The position numbers and the translations under genes are program-made. The notes beneath the pieces were generated by a model, which was not told where the DNA came from, did not search any database, and saw only the letters and a program-made list of their open reading frames with translations. Positions 28,130 to 38,454 of a stretch of 42,055 nucleotides of DNA are shown here, piece by piece. This DNA is from Flavobacteriales bacterium. Lineage in GTDB: Bacteria > Bacteroidota > Bacteroidia > NS11-12g > UBA955. Location of the stretch: the NCBI GenBank assembly GCA_947463095.1, contig CANHRE010000002.1:1-42055 (forward strand). Direction: 5' to 3'. How positions within the stretch are numbered: the first letter of the stretch is position 1; every line of letters starts with the position of its first letter.

Positions 28130-28130
28130 A

Positions 28131-29504
28131 ATGCGACGTCTGATCGACAAGATCAAGGATATTTGGCGTATCGAAGAACTTCGTACGCGAATAAAAAATA
28201 CCGCCCTGTTCCTCTTGGTTTACAGGTTAGGAACTTTTGTGATTCTTCCTGGTATTGACTCGGAAATGCTCGCGGGCCTTCAGCAGCAGTCTAGCGACTC
28301 TCTGTTAGGTCTGGTGAATATTTTCGCAGGTGGTGCTTTTGCCCGTGGTGCAATTCTCGCATTGGGCATCATGCCCTACATTTCTGCATCGATCTTTATG
28401 CAATTGGTATCATTGGCTATTCCGGCCTTTGCCCGTATGCAAAAAGAAGGAGAAGAAGGTAGAAGAAAAATAAACCAGTATACCCGTATTCTTACCATAG
28501 CCTTTACAGCTGTGCAGGCCATAGGATACCTGAACAACATGATTACTACCCCTAGCAATCAGAAGGCACTCCTGATGTTCACCAATCCTGATGCGATGTC
28601 TCAAGGCTGGTTCATGTTTACTAACGTGATTCTACTTACTGCCGGTACCATGTTTACAATGTGGCTGGGAGAACGCATCACGGATAAAGGTTTGGGTAAT
28701 GGAATTTCCTTGATCATTATGGTCGGCATCATTGCTCGCCTGCCAACAGCTTTTGTTTTTGAACTTGAGTCTACCTTTAACAAACGCGGACCTTTCATAT
28801 TCTTAATTGAAATGTTCATTTGGATAGCGGTTATTCTCACAGTAATTCTTCTTACTCAAGGAACCAGAAAGATTCCGGTGAACTACGCAAAACGAGTTGT
28901 AGGTAACAGGCAGTATGGCGGGCAGCGCAATTACATACCCTTGAAAGTGCTGGGTGCCGGTGTAATGCCAATCATTTTCGCACAGGCCATCATGTTCCTC
29001 CCTGCATCATTCATGGGACTGTATAAAAGTGGTAACATTCCCGCCTGGCTATTGAATCTGGCAGACACTACCTCCATAACGCACAATGGTATTATGGTGT
29101 TGCTGATTGTATTGTTTACCTATTTCTACACAGCAATCATCTTTAATCCGATGCAAATTGCAGACGATATGAAGCGCAATAATGGATTCATACCCGGCAT
29201 AAAGCCTGGTAAGAAGACATCAGAATTTATAGATGATGTTATCAGCAGAATTACACTACCTGGTGCATTGTTTATATCGGCTGTGGCCATCATGCCTGCA
29301 ATTGCTCAGGGTGGAATACTCGGAGTTAATCCTGAATTTGCTCAGTTCTACGGCGGTACAAGCTTGCTAATTTTGGTAGGCGTAGTACTTGATACGCTGC
29401 AGCAAATAGAAAGTTTCCTGTTGATGCGGCATTACGACGGATTGATGCGTAGTGGCCGAATTAAAGGCAGGATGGGTATGTATCAGCAACAGGTTGGAAA
29501 TTAA
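28131..29504 (+). CDS. secY: Protein translocase subunit SecY
   Basis: 457 residues, ten predicted membrane helices. SecY is the channel of the SecYEG translocon, passing unfolded proteins across or into the inner membrane. Conserved segments include GIMPYISASIFMQLV (plug/second helix) and the cytoplasmic loop around NNGFIPGIKPGKKTSEF. In many Bacteroidota map follows secY; here the next gene is infA, after 33 bases that carry a promoter box. Confidence 0.98.
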   Translation: MRRLIDKIKDIWRIEELRTRIKNTALFLLVYRLGTFVILPGIDSEMLAGLQQQSSDSLLGLVNIFAGGAFARGAILALGIMPYISASIFMQLVSLAIPAFARMQKEGEEGRRKINQYTRILTIAFTAVQAIGYLNNMITTPSNQKALLMFTNPDAMSQGWFMFTNVILLTAGTMFTMWLGERITDKGLGNGISLIIMVGIIARLPTAFVFELESTFNKRGPFIFLIEMFIWIAVILTVILLTQGTRKIPVNYAKRVVGNRQYGGQRNYIPLKVLGAGVMPIIFAQAIMFLPASFMGLYKSGNIPAWLLNLADTTSITHNGIMVLLIVLFTYFYTAIIFNPMQIADDMKRNNGFIPGIKPGKKTSEFIDDVISRITLPGALFISAVAIMPAIAQGGILGVNPEFAQFYGGTSLLILVGVVLDTLQQIESFLLMRHYDGLMRSGRIKGRMGMYQQQVGN

Positions 29505-29524
29505 AGTAAGATAACCTATTTTTG
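29494..29524 (+). promoter_or_regulatory. Internal promoter before infA
   Basis: TTG at 29494-29496 and TATTTTTG at 29517-29524, separated by exactly 20 bases, match the Bacteroidota -33/-7 promoter as well as the one before rpsL. It overlaps the end of secY. Transcription would start near 29529, a few bases before the infA ATG, adding a second entry point for infA to rplQ. Confidence 0.65.
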
Positions 29525-29537
29525 CAGCCCTTTAAAA

Positions 29538-29756
29538 ATGCCTAAACAAGACGCAATCGTACAGGACGGAGTAATCATGGAAGCGCTTTCTAATGCGATG
29601 TTCCGTGTAAAGCTCCAGAATGGCCACGAGGTGATTGCGACCATCTCAGGCAAGATGAGGATGCATTACATCAGGATACTTCCGGGTGACAGGGTAAAGG
29701 TGGAGATGTCCCCTTACGACCTGACCCGCGGACGAATCTCATACAGATATAAGTAA
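29538..29756 (+). CDS. infA: Translation initiation factor IF-1
   Basis: 72 residues, a single S1/OB fold ([60 protein letters not shown]). IF-1 occupies the A site during initiation. It is the first gene behind the internal promoter, so it and the alpha cluster may be set apart from the upstream genes. Confidence 0.98.
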   Translation: MPKQDAIVQDGVIMEALSNAMFRVKLQNGHEVIATISGKMRMHYIRILPGDRVKVEMSPYDLTRGRISYRYK

Positions 29757-29761
29757 ACGAC

Positions 29762-29878
29762 ATGAAAGTAAGGACTTCTGTAAAAAAGCGTAGTACCGAC
29801 TGCAAAATTGTGCGCAGAAAGGGTAAAATCTACGTAATCAACAAGAAAAACCCCAAGTTTAAGCAAAGACAGGGATAA
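29762..29878 (+). CDS. rpmJ: 50S ribosomal protein L36, zinc-free form
   Basis: A 38-residue protein found by reading the gap between infA and rpsM: it begins [19 protein letters not shown] and ends FKQRQG before TAA. The zinc-binding version has three Cys and one His (Cys11, Cys14, Cys27, His33 in E. coli); here these are Ser11, Cys14, Asn27 and Phe33, so zinc cannot be bound. Gaps are five bases to infA and four to rpsM. Confidence 0.95.
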   Translation: MKVRTSVKKRSTDCKIVRRKGKIYVINKKNPKFKQRQG

Positions 29879-29882
29879 GAAC

Positions 29883-30260
29883 ATGGCTAGGATAGCAGGT
29901 ATAGACCTTCCCAAAAACAAACGAGGTGTAATCGGCCTCACCTATATCTTCGGAATAGGACGCAGTACGGCAGAGAAAATTCTGACGGACAGCGGCATTG
30001 ATGAAAGCAAAAAAGTATCCGACTGGAATGACGACGATTTGTCTAAAATCAGGGGTTTTATCACCAACAATCTGAAGGTTGAAGGTGAACTTCGCTCTGA
30101 GACTCAGTTGAATATCAAACGCTTAATGGATATTGGATGTTATCGTGGTTTGCGACATCGTAAAGGCCTGCCTTTGCGTGGCCAGCGTACCAGAACCAAT
30201 GCCCGCACCCGGAAAGGCAAACGTAAAACCGTTGCCGGCAAGAAAAAAGCAACTAAATAA
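29883..30260 (+). CDS. rpsM: 30S ribosomal protein S13
   Basis: 125 residues, opening the alpha cluster. S13 in the 30S head forms bridges with L5 and touches the P-site t[18 protein letters not shown] and the C-terminal [20 protein letters not shown] tail are standard. Confidence 0.98.
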   Translation: MARIAGIDLPKNKRGVIGLTYIFGIGRSTAEKILTDSGIDESKKVSDWNDDDLSKIRGFITNNLKVEGELRSETQLNIKRLMDIGCYRGLRHRKGLPLRGQRTRTNARTRKGKRKTVAGKKKATK

Positions 30261-30281
30261 TTAAGAAGAACTGACTGACAC

Positions 30282-30668
30282 ATGGCGAACCAGAAAAAGG
30301 TAACCAAAAAGAAAGTTAAAGTTGACCCGAACGGTCAGGTGCATATCCAGGCCACGTTCAGCAACCTTATTATATCCATCACCAATACCGAAGGCCAGGT
30401 TATTTCATGGTCAAGTTCGGGGAAGATGGGTTTCCGTGGATCCAAGAAAAATACACCATACGCCGCGCAGGTGGCAGCTATTGATTGTGGCAAGGTGGCT
30501 TTTGATGCCGGTCTTAGGAAAGTAGATGTATGGGTGAAAGGTCCAGGATCGGGGCGCGACAGTGCCATCCGTAATCTACAGGCCGTTGGTCTGGAAGTGG
30601 CAACAATCACAGATATCACTCCACTTCCTCATAATGGTTGTCGTCCAGCTAAACGCCGCAGAGTTTAA
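30282..30668 (+). CDS. rpsK: 30S ribosomal protein S11
   Basis: 128 residues; the platform protein next to the mRNA exit. [20 protein letters not shown] and the end [20 protein letters not shown] are highly conserved. A basic N-terminal stretch ([12 protein letters not shown]) precedes the core. Confidence 0.98.
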   Translation: MANQKKVTKKKVKVDPNGQVHIQATFSNLIISITNTEGQVISWSSSGKMGFRGSKKNTPYAAQVAAIDCGKVAFDAGLRKVDVWVKGPGSGRDSAIRNLQAVGLEVATITDITPLPHNGCRPAKRRRV

Positions 30669-30690
30669 TTCATTTTTGACAAGATAATCA

Positions 30691-31296
30691 ATGGCTAGAT
30701 ACAGAGGTCCAAAATCCAAAGTCGCCCGCAGGTTTAAAGAACCTATTTTCGGCCGCGACAAGGCACTGGAAAAAAAGAATTATGGTCCGGGTCAGCACGG
30801 AAATGCACGTCGCCGTCCCAAACAATCAGAATACGCAGTACAGTTGGCTGAAAAACAAAAAGCCAAATACATCTACGGAGTTTTGGAACGTCAGTTCTCA
30901 AACACTTTTAGGCGTGCTGCAGCGAAAAAAGGTATTACCGGTGAAATTTTGCTGAAATTGCTTGAAGCAAGATTGGACAATACTGTTTTTCGTCTGGGCA
31001 TTGCTCCTACACGCAGGGCTGCCAGACAATTGGTAAGCCACAAACATATTACGGTGAATGGAGATGTGGTAAATATTCCATCTTACAGCCTGAAGCCTGG
31101 TGATGTTGTTGGTGTTCGCGAAAGATCAAAATCCCTGGAGGCTATTGGAAACAGTACTGCCAATTCAAGGAAGCGTTTTAACTGGCTTGAGTGGGATGCT
31201 TCAGATTATAATGGTAAATTCCTGAACTATCCGGAAAGGAATGAAATACCAGAGAACATCAAGGAGCAGCTGATTGTAGAATTGTACAGTAAGTAA
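30691..31296 (+). CDS. rpsD: 30S ribosomal protein S4, cysteine-free form
   Basis: 201 residues. S4 starts 16S 5'-domain assembly, and in E. coli also represses the alpha operon. The S4 RNA-binding domain is [20 protein letters not shown] followed by [11 protein letters not shown]. The protein contains no cysteine, so the N-terminal zinc knuckle found in some S4 proteins is missing. Confidence 0.98.
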   Translation: MARYRGPKSKVARRFKEPIFGRDKALEKKNYGPGQHGNARRRPKQSEYAVQLAEKQKAKYIYGVLERQFSNTFRRAAAKKGITGEILLKLLEARLDNTVFRLGIAPTRRAARQLVSHKHITVNGDVVNIPSYSLKPGDVVGVRERSKSLEAIGNSTANSRKRFNWLEWDASDYNGKFLNYPERNEIPENIKEQLIVELYSK

Positions 31297-31317
31297 TAGA
31301 ACTAAGAACGTAAAAAG

Positions 31318-32310
31318 ATGGGTATTATACCATTTCAAAAACCTGATAAGGTGGTCATGCAAAAGGCCGACGATTTCCAGGGGCTGTTCGAATTTGGCCC
31401 GCTGGAAAAAGGCTACGGTGTGACCATCGGGAACACTCTTAGGCGCATTTTGCTCTCCTCTTTGGAAGGTTATGCCATCACCGGTGTGAAAATCATTGGT
31501 GTGGATCATGAATTCTCTACCATAAAAGGTGTAATTGAGGATGTTGTTGATATTGTTTTGAACCTGAAGCAGGTTAGGTTTAAAAAGACCTCAAGCGCTG
31601 ATGATTCAGAGAAAATATACATCTCTATCAAAGGCAAGGATCAATTCACCGCCGGAGATATTAGCCGCTATACCAATAGCTTCACGGTGCTCAATCCTGA
31701 GTTGGTTATCTGTAATTTGGAACCAACGGTAAATATGGAAATTGAGCTTGTGGTTCAAAAAGGTAGGGGTTATGTTCCCGCCGATGAGAATAAGCCAAAA
31801 GATGCAGCCATTGGGTTTATTTCGGTTGATGCCATCTTTACACCCATACGCAACGTCAAGTTCACCGTAGAAGATTTTCGCGTAGAACAGCGTACGGATT
31901 ATGAAAAGTTGGTTCTGGAAATCAGTACTGACGGAAGCATTCATCCGGAAGAGGCTTTGAAAGAAGCGGCAAACATTCTGATTCAGCATTTCGTGCTTTT
32001 CAGTGATGAGCGTATGATTCCCAATCCTCATGAAGTTGTTTCTTCAGAAGAAGTAGACGAAGGATATTTACACATGCGTAAGATCCTGAAAACACCTTTG
32101 GCAGATTTGGATCTTTCGGTTCGCGCCTACAATTGCCTGAAAGCTGCTGAGATCAAAACGCTTGGTGAATTAGTAAGTTATCATATCGAAGACCTGTTGA
32201 AGTTCAGGAACTTCGGAAAGAAATCATTGAGCGAACTTGAAGAGTTTGTTCGTGAAAAAGGTCTGAATTTCGGTATGGACGTGGCCAAATATAATTTAAC
32301 AGAAGATTAA
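31318..32310 (+). CDS. rpoA: RNA polymerase alpha subunit
   Basis: 330 residues. The N-terminal domain (about 1-230: [34 protein letters not shown]) dimerises and assembles the polymerase. The C-terminal domain (about 265-325: [32 protein letters not shown]) contacts upstream DNA and activators. Both are complete. Its place between rpsD and rplQ is conserved in bacteria. Confidence 0.98.
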   Translation: MGIIPFQKPDKVVMQKADDFQGLFEFGPLEKGYGVTIGNTLRRILLSSLEGYAITGVKIIGVDHEFSTIKGVIEDVVDIVLNLKQVRFKKTSSADDSEKIYISIKGKDQFTAGDISRYTNSFTVLNPELVICNLEPTVNMEIELVVQKGRGYVPADENKPKDAAIGFISVDAIFTPIRNVKFTVEDFRVEQRTDYEKLVLEISTDGSIHPEEALKEAANILIQHFVLFSDERMIPNPHEVVSSEEVDEGYLHMRKILKTPLADLDLSVRAYNCLKAAEIKTLGELVSYHIEDLLKFRNFGKKSLSELEEFVREKGLNFGMDVAKYNLTED

Positions 32311-32336
32311 GTAGCTGCCGCTAAAGTAAGAAGACG

Positions 32337-32798
32337 ATGAGACACGGAAAAAAAGTAAATCACCTCGGCAGAACTGCCCCACATAGGAAAGCCATGCTTT
32401 CTAATATGGCAGCAAGCCTTATTAAGAGCAAACGCATAGTTACTACAGTAGCAAAAGCTAAGGCGTTGCGTGTGTATGTTGAACCGCTGATTACCAAATC
32501 AAAGGATGACAGTACCCACAATCGCAGGACAGTGTTCGCTTACCTACGCGATAAAGATGCTATAAAGGAACTGTTCGGTGCAGTTTCTGAGAAAGTGGCA
32601 TCGCGCCCAGGCGGATATACCCGTATATTGAAGTTGGGTAATCGAATGGGGGATAATGCTGAAATGGCTATGATTGAATTGGTTGACTTCAATGAATTTT
32701 TTGAAGGTTTCGGCAAAGAAAAAGCTGCAGCCAAGAAAACAACAAGAAGAAGTCGTTCCAGAGCAAAAGGCACGACCGAAGCCGCTGAAGTTGCCTAA
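32337..32798 (+). CDS. rplQ: 50S ribosomal protein L17
   Basis: 153 residues; last gene of the superoperon. The core ([37 protein letters not shown]) is followed by a Lys/Arg/Ala-rich tail of about 28 residues beyond the E. coli length. The stop codon lies within a 14-base palindrome, and a strong terminator follows. Confidence 0.98.
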   Translation: MRHGKKVNHLGRTAPHRKAMLSNMAASLIKSKRIVTTVAKAKALRVYVEPLITKSKDDSTHNRRTVFAYLRDKDAIKELFGAVSEKVASRPGGYTRILKLGNRMGDNAEMAMIELVDFNEFFEGFGKEKAAAKKTTRRSRSRAKGTTEAAEVA

Positions 32799-32809
32799 TC
32801 AGCTGATTA
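32796..32809 (+). repeat. Perfect 14-base palindrome at the rplQ stop
   Basis: TAATCAGCTGATTA is fully self-complementary and includes the rplQ TAA. It lies 21 bases before the terminator stem. No function is evident. Confidence 0.5.
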
Positions 32810-32822
32810 ACGTTTTACAATT

Positions 32823-32856
32823 AAAAAAAAGCCGGTCCCAAAGACCGGCTTTTTTT
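32823..32856 (+). terminator. Strong terminator after rplQ
   Basis: GCCGGTC (32831-32837) pairs with GACCGGC (32843-32849) around CCAAA, preceded by a run of eight A and followed by seven T. The flanking A and T tracts would make it work in both directions. It closes the ribosomal superoperon. Confidence 0.93.
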
Positions 32857-32899
32857 CTTTTATGGAAAATTTGTGTCTTATACTGAGCCTTATCCCATA

Positions 32900-32907
32900 T
32901 AAATTTG
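32900..32907 (+). promoter_or_regulatory. -7 box (TAAATTTG) for carA-eno
   Basis: An exact TAnnTTTG match nine bases before the carA ATG at 32917, just after the terminator. A TTTG at 32870-32873 is six bases further than the usual -33 position, so only the -7 box is well supported. Confidence 0.5.
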
Positions 32908-32916
32908 CACTCCCAG

Positions 32917-35321
<2,405 letters not shown>

Positions 35322-35342
35322 TTCTAGGTACACTGAATAATT

Positions 35343-35370
35343 AAAAGCCCTGCCAAGCGGGGTTTTTTTT
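35343..35370 (+). terminator. Terminator after eno
   Basis: CCCTG (35348-35352) pairs with CGGGG (35358-35362) around CCAAG, with A residues before and eight T after (35363-35370). The stem includes one G-T wobble pair. It separates carA-eno from the tube-protein gene. Confidence 0.75.
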
Positions 35371-35454
35371 GTTTATTTGTGTATGCTGCCGCAGAATCTG
35401 ATTTGGATAATCATCCTGCCGGCGGCATGTATATTATTATTGATCATCATCACC

Positions 35455-35961
35455 ATGGCAGGTTTTACAGTAAACGTGCATCGCGCAGACCCTTACAAGA
35501 ACTTTAAGTTCCGTATTGTCTGGGATGGTCGGGTTATAGATGGAATTGAACGCATATCAGGTTTGCGAAGGGAAACCGAAGTTGTGGAACATCGCACGGG
35601 TAGTGACCCCAGCATGGTAAGGCGTTCTCCGGGTATTACTCAGTACAATCCCATCGTGCTCGAGCGCGGACGTACCCATGACAACGCTTTTGAAAGCTGG
35701 GCAAATCTGGTATTCAGCATCGGTGCACCGGCAGGCGAAGAAATGAGTCTGAAAACCTTCCGCAAGGACATTGAATTAAGTTTGCTTAATGAGTCAGGGC
35801 AGGTGGTAATGAGTTTCCGTGTATTTCGCTGCTGGCCCAGCGTGTATGAACCCCTTGCAAATCTGGACGGCAATGGACACGACGTGATGCGCGAGAAACT
35901 GGTACTGCAACACGAAGGCTGGGAGCGCGACCTGTCTGTGCAGGAACCGGTAGAGCGGTAG
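35455..35961 (+). CDS. Contractile-tail tube protein (T4 gp19 / eCIS tube family), orphan
   Basis: 168 residues beginning MAGFTVNVHRADPYKNFKFR. The sequence shows the pattern of inner-tube proteins of phage tails and extracellular contractile injection systems: VWDGRVIDGIERISGL, EVVEHRTGSDPSMVRRSPG, VLERGRTHDNAFESWANLV, LKTFRKDIELSLLNESGQVV and the end HEGWERDL. Such proteins polymerise into the hollow tube inside a sheath. No sheath, baseplate, spike or ATPase gene is within the window, so the gene stands alone between eno and truA. The frame stays open upstream to an ATG at 35383 and would add a strongly hydrophobic 24-residue segment; I prefer the ATG at 35455 because family members usually begin there. 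A domesticated remnant or a tube used with parts encoded elsewhere are both possible. Confidence 0.85.
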   Translation: MAGFTVNVHRADPYKNFKFRIVWDGRVIDGIERISGLRRETEVVEHRTGSDPSMVRRSPGITQYNPIVLERGRTHDNAFESWANLVFSIGAPAGEEMSLKTFRKDIELSLLNESGQVVMSFRVFRCWPSVYEPLANLDGNGHDVMREKLVLQHEGWERDLSVQEPVER

Positions 35962-36013
35962 GATGGAGTTTTGGAGTCGGTTCTGACTCCTGAACGCTAC
36001 ACACCCCAGTCCC

Positions 36014-36739
36014 TTAATAATTCACCCCTGTTAAAAACAATCCTTTTGCAGGCACACTTTGTCCGGCGTCGGATCTTGTTCCTCCTTCGAGAAGGCCTTG
36101 GAACCAGTAAGGCGGTTGTTGTCCGTATCCTACTTCCAGTAAGCTGCCAACTACAGCCCGGACCATATTTCTCAGGAAGCGGTTCGCTTCAATGGTAAAC
36201 ACCAGTTGCTCATCCTGTTCTTCCCAAAAGGCCTGGTAAATATGGCATTCATAGCCGTAATGTGCGGGTTCTTCACCTTTCGTAAAGCTCTTACAGTTTC
36301 TGATACCTGGAAGCAATGCTGCACAGGTATTTAATAAGTGCAGATCAGGTCGTTTATGCTGCATCCATGTCAAATGGGGTGAAAATGGATTTTTTGCAAA
36401 TGAAAGCTCGTATCGGTAGGTACGCGATAAGGCGCTGAATCGAGCATGGAAGCTGTCTGATACCGGCATGCAGTTCATGGCGGCTATGTCATCAGGCAAC
36501 AGGCTGTTCAGTCTATGCAGAAAGCGATTGGGTAGAGGTTGATTGCTGTCGAAGTGCAAAGGGAAGAAGCGGGCATGTACTCCGGCATCGGTTCTGCCGC
36601 AACCTATTGTTTCCACCGGCATTCTCAGCAGGATGGCTATGATTTCTTCTAAAGTCCCTTGAACGGTAGCCTTGCCAGGCTGCTTTTGCCATCCGTGGTA
36701 GGCGGTTCCATTAAAGCTGATGTCCAGCCGGAACCTCAT
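36014..36739 (-). CDS. truA: tRNA pseudouridine(38-40) synthase TruA
   Basis: 241 residues. TruA makes pseudouridine at positions 38-40 of the tRNA anticodon arm. It begins MRFRLDISFNGTAYHGWQKQ; the catalytic Asp51 is in GCGRTDAGVHA; SRTYRYEL and FLRNMVRAVVGSLLEVG follow as expected. It overlaps the thiolase gene by four bases (ATGA at 36736-36739) and is translated from the same mRNA. Length is near the family minimum. Confidence 0.96.
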   Translation of the reverse strand: MRFRLDISFNGTAYHGWQKQPGKATVQGTLEEIIAILLRMPVETIGCGRTDAGVHARFFPLHFDSNQPLPNRFLHRLNSLLPDDIAAMNCMPVSDSFHARFSALSRTYRYELSFAKNPFSPHLTWMQHKRPDLHLLNTCAALLPGIRNCKSFTKGEEPAHYGYECHIYQAFWEEQDEQLVFTIEANRFLRNMVRAVVGSLLEVGYGQQPPYWFQGLLEGGTRSDAGQSVPAKGLFLTGVNY

Positions 36740-37935
36740 GCCATGTTTTCATATACAATGGCAACACCCTGGCCTACGCCCACGCACATGGTGGCCACAC
36801 CGTATTTGTAGCCCTTTTGTTGCATGAGGTGCAGTAGGGTGGTAGAGATACGCGCTCCGGAAGCACCCAAAGGATGCCCGATGGCAATGGAACCACCCCG
36901 CATGTTCACCTTTTCTCTGGGTATTTCCAATTGCCTCATGCTGGCTAAAACCTGCGAAGCAAAGGCTTCATTTAATTCAAACACATCAACATCATTCACC
37001 GTTAGCCCCGCTTGTTTCAGGGCTTTACGGACTGCCGGAACCGGGCCTATGCCCATAATAGCGGGATCTACGCCGGCGGCTGCCACGGATACCACACGGG
37101 CCAGCGGCATGGTGTTCATGGACTTCAACATGGATTCACCCGCCAGGATTAGGCATGCAGCTCCGTCGTTAAGGCCGCTGGAATTCCCTGCCGTTACGCT
37201 GCCGTCTTTTCTGAAGGCAGGCTTAAGGGTTGCCAAGGTTTCCGTTGTGCTCAGCCGGGGATGTTCATCTGCCGAGAACATAACAGGATCCCCTTTTTTC
37301 TGCGGAAGGGGTACCGGAGCCAATTCAGGCTGAAACAGCCCCGCCTCCTGGGCGTTTTTCCAGTTCAACTGAGTTTCATAGGCAAACTGGTCTTGGTCTG
37401 CGCGGTTGATGCCGAACTGTTCGGCCACATTCTCGGCAGTTTCACCCATGGAATAGGGGTGATATAATGCTGCCAGCCTTGGATTGGTGAAGCGCCAGCC
37501 AATGGTGGTGTCATAAATTTCTACATTTCGGGAAAAAGCCTGTTCGGATTTAGCCATAACAAAAGGCGCACGGGTCATGCTTTCTACCCCGCCTGTCAGG
37601 TATAGGTTTCCCAGTCCGCTGCGTATGTTCGCATAACCATTGATGATGCTTTGCAGCCCTGAAGCACATAAACGGTTTACGGTATATGCAGGGATTTCTA
37701 CCGGTAATCCGGCAAGCAGTAAAGCCATGCGTGCTACGTTCCTGTTGTCTTCGCCGCTTTGATTGGCAGCTCCGAAGATTACTTCATCAATTTGATGCAC
37801 ATCCAGCCCTGGATTGCGCTTCAGGATGGAGCTGATAATATGCGCGGCCAGGTCGTCAGGACGCACACCGGAAAGGCTTCCACCGAATTTACCCACCGGG
37901 GTACGCAGCGCGTCAATCACAAAAACATCTTCCAT
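36736..37935 (-). CDS. Thiolase (acetyl-CoA C-acyltransferase, PcaF-like)
   Basis: 399 residues. Thiolases cleave 3-oxoacyl-CoA with CoA, or condense two acetyl-CoA. The nucleophile Cys90 (NRLCASGLQ), His354 (GHPLGASGAR) and the second Cys384 (TMCVGVGQG) are present. The stretch DTTIGWRFTNP and the Met-Gly-Glu-Thr-Ala-Glu-Asn block resemble 3-oxoadipyl-CoA thiolases, but no aromatic-degradation genes are near, so beta-oxidation or acetyl-CoA acetyltransferase activity is equally possible. It is the first gene of the thiolase-truA mRNA, divergent from DUF4293, with a TAACTTTG box seven bases before its ATG. Confidence 0.93.
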   Translation of the reverse strand: MEDVFVIDALRTPVGKFGGSLSGVRPDDLAAHIISSILKRNPGLDVHQIDEVIFGAANQSGEDNRNVARMALLLAGLPVEIPAYTVNRLCASGLQSIINGYANIRSGLGNLYLTGGVESMTRAPFVMAKSEQAFSRNVEIYDTTIGWRFTNPRLAALYHPYSMGETAENVAEQFGINRADQDQFAYETQLNWKNAQEAGLFQPELAPVPLPQKKGDPVMFSADEHPRLSTTETLATLKPAFRKDGSVTAGNSSGLNDGAACLILAGESMLKSMNTMPLARVVSVAAAGVDPAIMGIGPVPAVRKALKQAGLTVNDVDVFELNEAFASQVLASMRQLEIPREKVNMRGGSIAIGHPLGASGARISTTLLHLMQQKGYKYGVATMCVGVGQGVAIVYENMA

Positions 37936-37942
37936 GTGGCTG

Positions 37943-37950
37943 CAAAGTTA
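37943..37950 (-). promoter_or_regulatory. -7 box (TAACTTTG) for thiolase-truA
   Basis: Exact TAnnTTTG on the minus strand, with the G seven bases before the ATG at 37935. A TTTC about 20 bases upstream could be a weak -33 element. Confidence 0.5.
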
Positions 37951-37979
37951 TCCAACCACACGCAGTTTGAAACCGTACT

Positions 37980-37987
37980 TATCTTTG
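37980..37987 (+). promoter_or_regulatory. -7 box (TATCTTTG) for DUF4293
   Basis: Exact TAnnTTTG ending four bases before the ATG at 37992, implying a leaderless transcript. The nearest TTTG (37966-37969) is too close to be a normal -33 box. Confidence 0.5.
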
Positions 37988-37991
37988 CCTT

Positions 37992-38453
37992 ATGATACAG
38001 CGCATCCAATCGCTTTTCCTTCTGCTGGTGGCCCTGCTTGCCGCCCTGGCTTTGTTCGGTGGCTGGTCGTTTTATTCTGCCAGCGGAGTAAAATCGGCCT
38101 CCCTGACCTATACGTCTTCTACCATTAACGATGTGCGCATCACTGAAGTGTTCAGCCTGCTGCTGATGGCTGCCGTGATGGGGCTTTCTATGGTCATCAT
38201 ATTCCTCTACAAAAACCGAAAGTTGCAGTTGCTCTATTGCTGGCTGTTGATGGCGCTGGTGTTGCTAACGGCCATCATGGCTTTTCTGCGCTATAGAAAT
38301 CTGTCGGCTCAACTACTGGAACAAACCGGTGTTGAGGGCAGGATTGGTATTATGTTTCTGTTCCCTTTGCTCATGTTGGTAGCCATATCGCTGGCCATGC
38401 GCGGTATCTGGAAGGATGAATTGCTGGTGCGGAACATGGACAGATTACGTTAA
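37992..38453 (+). CDS. DUF4293 family membrane protein
   Basis: 153 residues with four hydrophobic helices (about 5-25, 52-72, 77-97 and 118-138). It begins MIQRIQSLFLLLVAL and ends WKDELLVRNMDRLR, as in the Bacteroidota family DUF4293, whose function is unknown and which is often found near truA. The basic C-terminus after the fourth helix is probably cytoplasmic. It ends one base before the start of the M14 peptidase gene, so the two are cotranscribed. Confidence 0.85.
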   Translation: MIQRIQSLFLLLVALLAALALFGGWSFYSASGVKSASLTYTSSTINDVRITEVFSLLLMAAVMGLSMVIIFLYKNRKLQLLYCWLLMALVLLTAIMAFLRYRNLSAQLLEQTGVEGRIGIMFLFPLLMLVAISLAMRGIWKDELLVRNMDRLR

Positions 38454-38454
38454 C

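Noticed and set aside
32905-32916. TTG at 32905 as carA start
   Set aside because: It lies inside the TAAATTTG promoter box and the family N-terminus fits the ATG at 32917.
35374-35379. TTATTTG near 35373 as a promoter for the tube gene
   Set aside because: It lacks one base of the TAnnTTTG spacing and has no -33 partner.
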